This document shows, one piece after another, positions 27,001 through 34,383 of a stretch of 64,000 bases of DNA; position 1 is the first letter of the stretch; the number at the start of each line of letters is the position of its first letter. The position numbers and the translations under genes were made by a program. A model generated the notes under the pieces. The model was not told the origin of the DNA, searched no databases, and was given only the letters and a program-made list of their open reading frames with translations. Source of the DNA: Bradyrhizobium sp. Tv2a-2 (lineage in GTDB: Bacteria > Pseudomonadota > Alphaproteobacteria > Rhizobiales > Xanthobacteraceae); contig NZ_AXAI01000003.1 in assembly GCF_000472425.1 (NCBI RefSeq), forward strand, positions 2,156-66,155, written 5' to 3'.

Positions 27001-27668
27001 AAGAGAACCATATAATCCTCGGTGAAAAGCTGGGTCACGGCGGGCAGCTCGTCGGCGCCGATCTTCACCTCGGACTCGTTGATCCGGTCCTTCTGGTCCG
27101 CCTGCCAGAACTGGTAAGCCCAACCAAGAGAATCGTCCGCCGCGAACACCGCCCGCGGTAACTCCTTCACGATATCAGTAATACCTGCCTTGGTCTCGGG
27201 CGGAAGCGTGAGCGCCAGAATGGGATCGTCCTTGCGGAAAATCTGCGGCAGCATCGGCTCCGCCCAGTCGGCGGCAAGCTCAACAAGATCGCGTCCTTCT
27301 TCCCTGGCTATCTCCTCCAGATCGGACAATGACACCGCGACCTTGTGGTCGGGATCAGTGAGCAAATTGTTCTCGGCCAGCAAGCGCGCGAACAGCGCAC
27401 GATGCCAATGCTCATAGGCAATCTCGCGCACAAGTCGGCTCGCTCTGATGGAGTCGTTAGGCGCTTTGACGTCTCCCAGCGATTGCGCATGCGCACGTAA
27501 ACGACTGCGCAAGTCTGCCCTCTCCCTGGAAAGCCCGTCCGGCTTTCTCGCATCTTCGACTCCGAGCTCCGTTAACGCCTTGCGAGCGCCGTCCTCCGCG
27601 ACGAAGCGCGCTTTACGCACCGCCTTGTCCAGTAACTTTCGAATTTCGCGATCGAGGGCGGTTGCCAT
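24003..27668 (-). CDS. pglX: BREX adenine-specific DNA methyltransferase PglX (BrxX)
   Basis: 1221 residues, the usual length for type I PglX. The AdoMet-binding motif is DPCMGSGHFLVFAL (about 306-319), and the catalytic motif is ATNVPYLG (about 516-523), the N-V-P-Y variant typical of this family. It should methylate the N6 of an adenine in a non-palindromic host motif, marking self DNA; the recognition sequence cannot be read from the protein. A 10-bp gap with GAAAGGTG-like Shine-Dalgarno separates it from brxC. Confidence 0.95.
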   Translation of the reverse strand: MATALDREIRKLLDKAVRKARFVAEDGARKALTELGVEDARKPDGLSRERADLRSRLRAHAQSLGDVKAPNDSIRASRLVREIAYEHWHRALFARLLAENNLLTDPDHKVAVSLSDLEEIAREEGRDLVELAADWAEPMLPQIFRKDDPILALTLPPETKAGITDIVKELPRAVFAADDSLGWAYQFWQADQKDRINESEVKIGADELPAVTQLFTEDYMVLFLLENTLGAWWAGKVLVADPALAAGAETEEDLRQKTSPPGYRWTYLRFVREPYQDETHETATGPWRPAAGAFDGWPKAARDVTILDPCMGSGHFLVFALSILIAFRCAEEGLDERAAVRAVLAENLFGLEIDPRCTQIAAFALALASWKRLGGPEQLPQLNLACSGLAIGLGKAAFLDLAEKIADAEGWTGKTDPLGTDRTPLGATASAAHRGELAALYHLFEQAPQLGSLIDPRRTLEQAFGPLYATGIDKLGTVLDRLLEAGAATATAEVHEIAVTAHGIAKAAELLGRRYTLAATNVPYLGNGKFSRELKEYIERTFEEARADIANVFVLRLLALCSEGGSYGVVTPQNWLAQVTFKDFRVSLLCTSTINFLALLDKNAFQDMNWWAAITLLTVGSNIAPTAKAHYSGLNLAGQHLPSEKAAELPNIELVTVAQASQLTNPDSMIGLEDLTGRTRLSKYADCYQGISPGDSARTVFCFWEYGSLRKGWEFIQYPPHETTEYAGCHYVLRWSLLQGGFESAAVRGEAAWGQRGLAFGQMNNLPLTIFGGTKFSNSSPVVVPKEASNLEALYAFFVSPQFRTELRKINAKTSVDNGYFGKIPFDLTHWKEVAAVELPKGLPKPRSNDPTQWYFDGHPRGSADPNVSRSGATNPRLVTPYGVRPGMAEHPLQVVVARLLNYRWPRQTGSSFMDCPAAPAPDEVDRSGVIDTDGIVPLAALGGEADAATRLRDLIRAVWGPDYAEDTIRELLTAEAAKATDLGTWLADEFFEGHCKLFHQTPFVWHIWDGVRGGFSALVNYHRLCEANGAGRRLLEKLRDSYLGEWIAAQRRALAAGEAGAEDRLLAAEHLRGELTKIIEGDPPYDIFVRWKPLHRQSIGWEPDIDDGIRLNIRPFLTAKPKNSARRDGCILRVTPRVKKHAGADRGAEPKLEKGDFPWFWAEDHDVDTTDFAGGPQFKGRRYNDLHYTRAFKQSARETKAGAVSGALSEPVLEDQGRTS

Positions 27669-27678
27669 AATGCACCTT

Positions 27679-30600
27679 TCAGGAGATCACTACAGGGCCG
27701 CGCTTGACTGCAGCCACGAGCATCGCGCGCTGCCGAGCAAGCCAGACGTCGACCTCTGGCTCGGAGCTCACGATAGTGCCCCGCTCGATCGCGGCACGTT
27801 GAGTTTGCGGCGCCGACACTTGAGCTGCCTTCTGCGCCGCGCTGACTTGAAGATCGGCCACACCGCGGATTTCCGCCTGCCACTGCCCCAATGGCCGACG
27901 ATCAAGGCTGTCTGCGAGCACCTCATCGTCGGAGGTGTCGGGCGGTTGCGGAAGCTTCAGCCCAACCTCAGCCAGAATCGCCTCCTTCCTCGCGAGATCG
28001 AGTGTCGCCCAGACGGGATTGGCATTGAGCGCATCGAGAGCGCTCCGTACCGCCTCACTCAAATCTTTGTGCGCTGCCACGAGCTGTTTTGTCAGCAGTT
28101 CGCGCAACCTTCGCATTGGCGGCGGCAAGGGGTTGTTCGATTCCAGCAGCTGGCGTCCATCGCGGATGCCTTTGAGCTCAATCAGATCTGTCGTCGCCTC
28201 GGTCAGCGGCTCGGCGTGGCGGGCAAGCCGTTCCGCCGTGCGCCAGCGCGCGATGCGTTCAGCCTTGAGCTTAGCCCGCTCTTTCCACGATTCGATCGCC
28301 TGCTCGATCTCGGATTTCCGGTCGAGCAGGAGCCGCAGAAGCGCATTGCCGGCAAGCGCCTGCGCCTCGTCTTCGAACGCGAGCCGTGGCGCAGCCGGCA
28401 AGGGCCGCTCGCCACCGGCGCTCTCGCCCAACGCTCTCAGTTTGCGCAGGAATTCGCGAGCCGGCTCGGCGAGATCATCTCGATTAGAGATCGGGCCGAC
28501 TAGCCTCTGCAAAAGGCCGGCAAGCCCAATCTTCTCCCGCGCTGAAATCGAAATCTCCTCGCGCCGAAAGGTCGCTTTGCCGATGGCCGTGCCGTCCAGA
28601 GCCGTGGCAGAGGCCGGCTCACCGTTCAGAATGACGGTGAGCTTGTTCGCGCGCACGAGGGCAACGAGTGCGGCGTCGATGGCGTCCTTTGGCCAGCCGT
28701 AGGGCTCACGCTCGAATTGCTGGCGCACGTCGCGCCCGGACTTACCAGGGCCAATGAGGCCAAGAACCGCGCGACCCACCGGATGGGTATCGGCCTCCGC
28801 CACATGGCCCACTGCCGCAAACGGATGCTCGCCGCCTTCCCGGGCGGTCTTGAGCGCCTTCTCCCACTCGACCGCAGGCCGATCAGCATCCTTGAACTGC
28901 GGAAAGAGGCGCTTGCGAGCCGTCTCGACGGCCGCTTCGAGACGCGCAACGAGCGTCGCCTGCTTTTCGGCCGTGCCACCGCCGAGCAGCACTTCGGCGT
29001 CGTCAACGAGCTTTCCGGCAAGGTCTTTTGCCCGCTCTTCCGCGATGCGCTCGCGCGTTTCCATACCGCGCCGCGCCTCTTCTCCCGACGCTCCATGCCC
29101 GAGCCCACGCCTGTCGAGCGTCGCCTTGGCCGCGAGCAGGTCCGCGATTGCGTCCCTCAGGTCGTTGTTCGCCGGCTTGTCGATGTAGAGGTGAACGATT
29201 CCGTCCGCCGATCCGAGCGTCCGCGCCGCCTCGCGCGCCTCTTTAGCGGGCGTTCGCCAGCCATCACGAACCCAGAGAGGCACATTTCGACCGTCCTTCT
29301 CAGGCGCACGGTCGCCCCTGTGGGCCACGACCTTGCACGGCACCTTCGCGTCGCCATGCACAGCGGAGACTTGCCGCACTGCCGAAGCAAGCCCCTCCTC
29401 GATCAACTTATCCCGGGAATCTGCAATCGCCGACAGATCGTTGCCGTAGTGGCTGCGGAATTTTTGGAACTCCTGCTGCCATGCGCGCCCTTCAGTGGTC
29501 TGAATCCGGACTTCCTCGCCGATGCGCACCAGATGTCCGTCCTCGACCATGCGGTCGATCAGGACACGCACGCGGGAGCGGAATGCGCCCTGGTCGACTG
29601 TCAAATCATCAACGAGCAGATCGGCTAAGTGATCGGGTGTCGCTCGGACTCCGATGTCAGCGCCGGCCTCCGTCGGAAGCCGCGAAATCAGAAAAGCGAG
29701 GCCTGCGAGCCGCTTTGCGAGAGCGCCATCTGCGCCATAGGCCTTGTCGAGCGGTTCGATGCGATCATAGGCGTCGCGCGGGAGCGCGCCGGATTGGACA
29801 AGTGCAGCCTTCAAGGCCTCATAGAGAACGTCTGCCGGCACGACCGCGCCCAGCGGTTTCTCCGCATTTTCGGCAAGCGCATCGTGAAGGATACGGAGCT
29901 GTGATCGGAGCTGACTCTGCGTGCCTTGAAGATCGGCAGCACGAAAGCACACATCCCAGAACCGACGCCGAATCGGCAACATTGGATAATCGTCAACTCT
30001 TATCGCGCGATCGCTGGGGCGAGCGGCTATCTTCGTCTCCCCGAGCTGGCGGGATATCGCCCCATCATTTTCGTCGAGACAACGTTCGATGAGCGGTCGG
30101 GCGTCGGCTTTCTTACGCAACAGCACCTTCCGTGTGACCGTCTCAACATCATTGTCGTCGAGCTGCACGCGGATCGTGAAGCGGTCGAGAAGGCGGACAA
30201 GTTGCGGATTTGATTGGGAGGTGCCTTGGAGCGCACTCTGCCCGGCGCCCACCAGGATGACCCGGCTATCGAATTCCTTCGCCAGCGTCTCTGCGATCTC
30301 GGCTATCGCGCCGGCACGATCCTGGCTGTCGCCAATATAGATTTGCACCTCATCCAAGAGGATCAGGGTAAGCGGGGTCTTGCCGCTCTTGCCCCGGCGC
30401 GCAAGCACGCGTTTCAACATCGACACAAACTGATTTCGGTCGATATCAATATCGGGTGTCTTGTATTGCGTGCGGATACGCTCGCGAATTTCCTTAATGC
30501 TTTCGTCCTTGAACTGGCCCGCAATCGCCTTGGGGATGACGGGGCTCATGTAGAGTTCTTCGATCTCATCCTCGAATTGCCCGCCAGCAGATGCAACCGC

Positions 30601-31146
30601 CGCCTTGACCTCGTCGGCAATGCCTTTGTCTTCTAGCCAAAGGCAGAACGCGGCTTTGCCGTAGTCGCCAGGCAGACCGGCTGCGCGCAGGACAATCGAT
30701 AGAACCGAATGGCGTGGCCGTTCGAGCTGGCCGCTGGGCATCGGCCCTGCAGCAGCAAACAAGCCGCCATGGCGGGCGGCCTCAACGTCTAATTCACGAA
30801 GCGCCGCTCGCGCGGATTCCGGCATATCCTCGACCAACGTGCGCGGGCTCATGCCGTCGGGGAACAATTCATTGGCCCACAAGTACCCGAGCATCTTCAA
30901 GAGATGCGACTTGCCGGAGCCGTAGAAGCCACTGACCCATGCCGCTTGTTGGCTTGATTTGCCAAGGTCGCGACAGAAGCTTTCGATAATGCGCGTGATT
31001 CCCTCCGCGTAACGACCTTCGCAGACGAACGTTCGCAATTCGCCACGATCCTCTTCCGGGCTGGTGTCGCTGAGGCGCGCTTGGCCGTTATTGACGAGCC
31101 GTTGGCCGCGCGGGTCGCGGTCAAGCAAGTCGGCGATCACCGTCAT
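27679..31146 (-). CDS. brxC: BREX ATPase BrxC
   Basis: 1155 residues from ATG 31,146, which overlaps the brxB stop by 4 bp; the frame continues upstream only as a shadow inside brxB. Walker A GFYGSGKS at 73-80 within a P-loop ATPase domain (DUF499-like), with LTLILLDEVQIYIGDS as Walker B. A long helical C-terminal region follows. BrxC is the large STAND/AAA-like ATPase of type I BREX. Confidence 0.94.
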   Translation of the reverse strand: MTVIADLLDRDPRGQRLVNNGQARLSDTSPEEDRGELRTFVCEGRYAEGITRIIESFCRDLGKSSQQAAWVSGFYGSGKSHLLKMLGYLWANELFPDGMSPRTLVEDMPESARAALRELDVEAARHGGLFAAAGPMPSGQLERPRHSVLSIVLRAAGLPGDYGKAAFCLWLEDKGIADEVKAAVASAGGQFEDEIEELYMSPVIPKAIAGQFKDESIKEIRERIRTQYKTPDIDIDRNQFVSMLKRVLARRGKSGKTPLTLILLDEVQIYIGDSQDRAGAIAEIAETLAKEFDSRVILVGAGQSALQGTSQSNPQLVRLLDRFTIRVQLDDNDVETVTRKVLLRKKADARPLIERCLDENDGAISRQLGETKIAARPSDRAIRVDDYPMLPIRRRFWDVCFRAADLQGTQSQLRSQLRILHDALAENAEKPLGAVVPADVLYEALKAALVQSGALPRDAYDRIEPLDKAYGADGALAKRLAGLAFLISRLPTEAGADIGVRATPDHLADLLVDDLTVDQGAFRSRVRVLIDRMVEDGHLVRIGEEVRIQTTEGRAWQQEFQKFRSHYGNDLSAIADSRDKLIEEGLASAVRQVSAVHGDAKVPCKVVAHRGDRAPEKDGRNVPLWVRDGWRTPAKEAREAARTLGSADGIVHLYIDKPANNDLRDAIADLLAAKATLDRRGLGHGASGEEARRGMETRERIAEERAKDLAGKLVDDAEVLLGGGTAEKQATLVARLEAAVETARKRLFPQFKDADRPAVEWEKALKTAREGGEHPFAAVGHVAEADTHPVGRAVLGLIGPGKSGRDVRQQFEREPYGWPKDAIDAALVALVRANKLTVILNGEPASATALDGTAIGKATFRREEISISAREKIGLAGLLQRLVGPISNRDDLAEPAREFLRKLRALGESAGGERPLPAAPRLAFEDEAQALAGNALLRLLLDRKSEIEQAIESWKERAKLKAERIARWRTAERLARHAEPLTEATTDLIELKGIRDGRQLLESNNPLPPPMRRLRELLTKQLVAAHKDLSEAVRSALDALNANPVWATLDLARKEAILAEVGLKLPQPPDTSDDEVLADSLDRRPLGQWQAEIRGVADLQVSAAQKAAQVSAPQTQRAAIERGTIVSSEPEVDVWLARQRAMLVAAVKRGPVVIS

Positions 31147-31706
31147 TGGTGCGCTCCAATGGGTTCGATTTGAATAGAAACGGCGTGGTAGTCCCAGCCA
31201 TCGCGGGCATCGAGCAGTCGATATCGCCCGTCGCGCGCTCGCCCCGGAAAGAAAACCGCAAGGCGTCCTTTGATTGCGTGATCCACGCGCGCTAGGAGAT
31301 CCGAAACGGAGGCCACGCCGAATAGAGAGGCGACGCCGATCAGGCCCACAATCTCGCGTTCCGTGTGTTCGGGGCGTCGCAAGACCCGAAGCACAGCGTC
31401 GGCAGCATACTGGGTGAAACGCTCGTTCGCGCCAGCAGACAGCATGTGCGGTTCTTCGAAATAGCCTTCGCGATACCGATGCGCGCCCAGCCACGCCCCG
31501 AAGGACGAAGTCAAATCGAGGCCGTGCCAATCATAGCTGTGGGTACGCGCCGCTTGAGCGAACATATCTATTTTGCCTCGGAGGGCACGCTCTTCGTTCG
31601 GGTCGTAAACAATCATGATCACGCGCTGCGCGCCGGAACTACCACTGGGCCACCCGACGGCCACGTGGTCCCGGAAGACGACAGCGAGCTGATCGATCTT
31701 TGACAT
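31143..31706 (-). CDS. brxB: BREX protein BrxB (DUF1788)
   Basis: 187 residues. The VIMIVYDPNEERALRGKIDMFAQAARTHSYDWHGLDLTSSFGAWLG core and C-terminal GLIGVASLFGVASVSDLL ... GRLAVFFPGR match DUF1788. It lies 10 bp downstream of brxA and overlaps brxC. BrxB is a core type I BREX component whose biochemical role is not settled. Confidence 0.92.
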   Translation of the reverse strand: MSKIDQLAVVFRDHVAVGWPSGSSGAQRVIMIVYDPNEERALRGKIDMFAQAARTHSYDWHGLDLTSSFGAWLGAHRYREGYFEEPHMLSAGANERFTQYAADAVLRVLRRPEHTEREIVGLIGVASLFGVASVSDLLARVDHAIKGRLAVFFPGRARDGRYRLLDARDGWDYHAVSIQIEPIGAHQ

Positions 31707-31716
31707 TTCAAAAGTC

Positions 31717-32514
31717 TCAATTCAGTCGTTCCAAGGGTGAAGTATCGAGCTCGAAACTGTCGCCGAGCGTTCGATAGTTGATCAAGCCAGTTGCGTGCGC
31801 GCGTTCGGCGAGACTGCGCGCCGCGGCAGGATCGAGATCGAGCGCTGCCATCCAGCCATTATCGAAAATTTCAGCGCCAACGAAGCCAGACTGTTGGGCG
31901 AGCCAAAGAGCAAAGGCGAAAGCGATTTGATTTGCTCGAACTCGCACACGACGTTTGAGGGTTCGTCCGGCGAGATGCCCTGCTTTCGTCCAGCTGCTTG
32001 CTGCGTTGCGGACGACCTTGTTTAGTACCGCTTCATTCATTCGACTGCCGACCGCAGAAGCAATTGCGTTTCGCACGCTGTCCCGCATCAGTTCTGAATT
32101 GGGCGCAAGTCCGAGGATCGGCCTGGCACTTGCCCTCAGAAGAGGATCGCGAGCGATTGCCATCAACAACGCAAGCTGCGGAAGCGCTGAAGGATCACGC
32201 TTGCACAGGGCCCGGAAAATCCTGAACGTAGGTACCTTGCTGTCGAAGCAGTAGAGCTCCGAAAGCCTCTGTAGGCTGAGACCCCTGCCAGAGCTACTGG
32301 ACTTGCCGAGGGCGTTATCATCCACGATCGCCTTCTTGAGGTCGCCCGAGAGGCCGGTTGCTGAACAGAGCAACGCGAGTTCGGTCAGCATAATGGTGCG
32401 GCTCGAATGCGTGCCGCGCGCGCCCGCCCGAAAACCGCTCGGCATCGGCAGTTTGTCGTTGTGAAAGAAGTTGTACCTCAAGCGCCTCACCCCCCGCGTC
32501 TGACAGTGCGCCAT
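31717..32514 (-). CDS. brxA: BREX protein BrxA (DUF1819)
   Basis: 265 residues in the longest version. The conserved part begins at LRYNFFHNDKLPMPSGFRAG, so GTG 32,490 (257 residues) is a likely alternative start. The pattern SRTIMLTELALLCSATG ... ALCKRDPSALPQLALLMAIARDPLLRASA fits DUF1819, a small helical DNA-binding protein. It is the first gene of the BREX operon, downstream of a pair of palindromes. Confidence 0.88.
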   Translation of the reverse strand: MAHCQTRGVRRLRYNFFHNDKLPMPSGFRAGARGTHSSRTIMLTELALLCSATGLSGDLKKAIVDDNALGKSSSSGRGLSLQRLSELYCFDSKVPTFRIFRALCKRDPSALPQLALLMAIARDPLLRASARPILGLAPNSELMRDSVRNAIASAVGSRMNEAVLNKVVRNAASSWTKAGHLAGRTLKRRVRVRANQIAFAFALWLAQQSGFVGAEIFDNGWMAALDLDPAAARSLAERAHATGLINYRTLGDSFELDTSPLERLN

Positions 32515-32547
32515 CCCTCATAAATCGTCAACAGACTTGGAACATCT

Positions 32548-32567
32548 CGCCGGCAAACTTGCCGGCG
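32548..32567. promoter_or_regulatory. Palindromic operator candidate, copy 1
   Basis: CGCCGGCAA-ac-TTGCCGGCG, a perfect 9-bp inverted repeat with a 2-bp centre. An identical 20-bp copy lies 64 bp to the right. This copy is nearer brxA (34 bp from its start). Confidence 0.75.
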
Positions 32568-32611
32568 AAATGGCTCAAAGGCATTATTCGGTTTGAAATT
32601 CCGGTATTTTA

Positions 32612-32631
32612 CGCCGGCAAACTTGCCGGCG
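32612..32631. promoter_or_regulatory. Palindromic operator candidate, copy 2
   Basis: Same 20 bp as copy 1. It is nearer the rightward DUF2130 gene (81 bp from its start). The pair sits between two divergent defence operons and could control both. No regulator gene is adjacent. Confidence 0.75.
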
Positions 32632-32711
32632 GCACTGATTGATACATTGACGGGCGGGGGAACCGGGCTCAGCATGTGCGGGAGTTAGGCTTTTCCAAAC
32701 GGGGAACTTCC

Positions 32712-34328
32712 ATGTCGGAGCCAATCGTCACGTGCCCAAATTGCAGCACCAACATCCCGCTAACGGCATCGCTTGCCGCCCCCCTGATCAAAGCGACGCA
32801 GCAGAAATACGAACAGGCCATGGCGGCGAAGGATCGCGATATCGCGGAGCGAGAAGCCTCAATTGGGGCGCAGCGGGAATTGCTTGATAGGGATCGGGCC
32901 GCCTTCGAAGAGAACCTTGCCGAGAAGTTGGACGCCGAACGCCTGCGCATCGCTGCGGAGGAAGCCGCCAAAGCCAAGCGACTTGCGGCTGCCGATCTCG
33001 ATTCGAAGACTCGTGAGGTTGCCGAGCTTAGCGCGGTCCTCAAACAGCGAGACGAGAAATTGGCTGAGGCGCAAATGGCGCAGGCCAAGCTGATGCGAAA
33101 GGAACGGCAACTCGAAGGTGAGAAGCGGGAGTTAGAGCTCAGCGTCGAAAAGCGCGTGCAGTCGCGCATCGCCGAAGCGGAGGCCTCTATCGGAGCCCAA
33201 CGGGAATTGCTTGAAAAGGACCGGGCTGCGTTTGAGGAAGACTTCACACAAAAATTGGACGCCGAACGCCAGCGCATTGCCGCCGAGGAAGCAGCCAAGG
33301 CCAAGCGAATTGCCGCTGCTGATTTGGATTCCAAGTCTCGCGAACTTGCCGAGCTTCACACCATCCTCAAACAGCGGGATGAAAAGTTAGCTGAGGCACA
33401 GACGGCGCAAGCCGAATTGATGCGCAAGGAACGGGAACTCCAGGACGAGAAGCGTGAGCTGGAGCTCAGCGTGGAGAGACGCGTGCAGTCGCGAATTGCT
33501 GTGGCTCAGGAGAAGGCGAAATTAGAGGCCGAGGAACCGTTGAGGCTTCGTGTTCTGGAAAGGGAAGAACAGATTGCTTCCATGCAGCGTCAAATTGACG
33601 AGCTCAAGCGCAAGGCCGAGCAAGGATCACAACAACTGCAAGGCGAGGTCCAAGAGATTGAGCTGGAAGGGACCTTGCGAGCGAAATTTCCGCGCGATTC
33701 GATTCAGCCCGTCCCGAAGGGTGAGTTCGGTGGCGATATCCTGCAGACGGTCATGGGACCACAGAACAAGCCTTGCGGGACCATTCTCTGGGAATCCAAG
33801 CGCACGAAACATTGGAGCGACGGCTGGCCTATAAAGCTCCGAGAGGACCAGCGCAGAGCGAAGGCGGACGTTGCGTTGATCGTCTCGGACAATCTTCCGA
33901 AGGGCGTGCAAGGCTTTGCGTATGTTGACGGGATTTGGGTGACTGAACCACGCTATGCCTTTTCACTTGCGCTCGCTCTCCGGCAAAGCCTTGTAGAGGT
34001 AGCGAATGCCCGACAAGCACGCGACGGGCAACAGACCAAGATGGAGCTGGTCTACCAGTATCTGACTGGACCGCACTTTCGTCAGAGAGTCGCGGCAATC
34101 GTCGAAAAATTCGAGGAAATGCGGACCGACTTGGAAAAAGAGCGCACTGCTATGACGCGCCTCTGGGCCAAGCGCGAAAAGCAAATCCGCGGCGTGATAG
34201 AGACGACCTCTGGAATGTACGGCGACCTTCAAGGCATCGCGGGTAAGGCTCTCGAAGAGATTGAAGCATTGTCACTACCGATGATCGAACACCGCGGTGA
34301 TGAACAGGATCAGACTGCGGCGGCCTAG
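32712..34328 (+). CDS. DUF2130 protein: zinc ribbon, duplicated coiled coil, nuclease-like domain
   Basis: 538 residues from ATG 32,712 with GGGGAA upstream. The N-terminus has C8-x2-C11 of a small zinc-ribbon-like element. Residues about 45-270 are a charged coiled coil made of two tandem copies of a 109-residue unit (each starts EASIGAQREL). The C-terminal DUF2130 domain has FGGDILQTVM (about 339) and GTILWESKRTKHWSDGW (about 357-373); the D...E-x-K pattern resembles a PD-(D/E)xK nuclease active site. It starts a rightward operon with the OLD-like nuclease and helicase, divergent from BREX. A role in defence is inferred from context. Confidence 0.8.
   Translation: MSEPIVTCPNCSTNIPLTASLAAPLIKATQQKYEQAMAAKDRDIAEREASIGAQRELLDRDRAAFEENLAEKLDAERLRIAAEEAAKAKRLAAADLDSKTREVAELSAVLKQRDEKLAEAQMAQAKLMRKERQLEGEKRELELSVEKRVQSRIAEAEASIGAQRELLEKDRAAFEEDFTQKLDAERQRIAAEEAAKAKRIAAADLDSKSRELAELHTILKQRDEKLAEAQTAQAELMRKERELQDEKRELELSVERRVQSRIAVAQEKAKLEAEEPLRLRVLEREEQIASMQRQIDELKRKAEQGSQQLQGEVQEIELEGTLRAKFPRDSIQPVPKGEFGGDILQTVMGPQNKPCGTILWESKRTKHWSDGWPIKLREDQRRAKADVALIVSDNLPKGVQGFAYVDGIWVTEPRYAFSLALALRQSLVEVANARQARDGQQTKMELVYQYLTGPHFRQRVAAIVEKFEEMRTDLEKERTAMTRLWAKREKQIRGVIETTSGMYGDLQGIAGKALEEIEALSLPMIEHRGDEQDQTAAA
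32853..33506 (+). repeat. Tandem duplication of a 327-bp unit inside the DUF2130 gene
   Basis: Units start at 32,853 and 33,180, in frame, with diverged but clearly alignable protein (for example AAFEENLAEKLDAERLRIAAEEAAKAKR against AAFEEDFTQKLDAERQRIAAEEAAKAKR when compared in parts). Each unit ends in KRVQSRIA or RRVQSRIA. Confidence 0.85.
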
Positions 34329-34383
34329 GCGCCGGCTGCCGTCGACAATTCCGGGATCTCAAAACCATCTAGGGCGAACGCCG

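Noticed and set aside
19592..32514. DISARM or Pgl (type II BREX) system
   Set aside because: Gene content brxA-B-C-pglX-pglZ-brxL is type I; there is no PglW kinase, DUF1998 gene or drmA/drmB.
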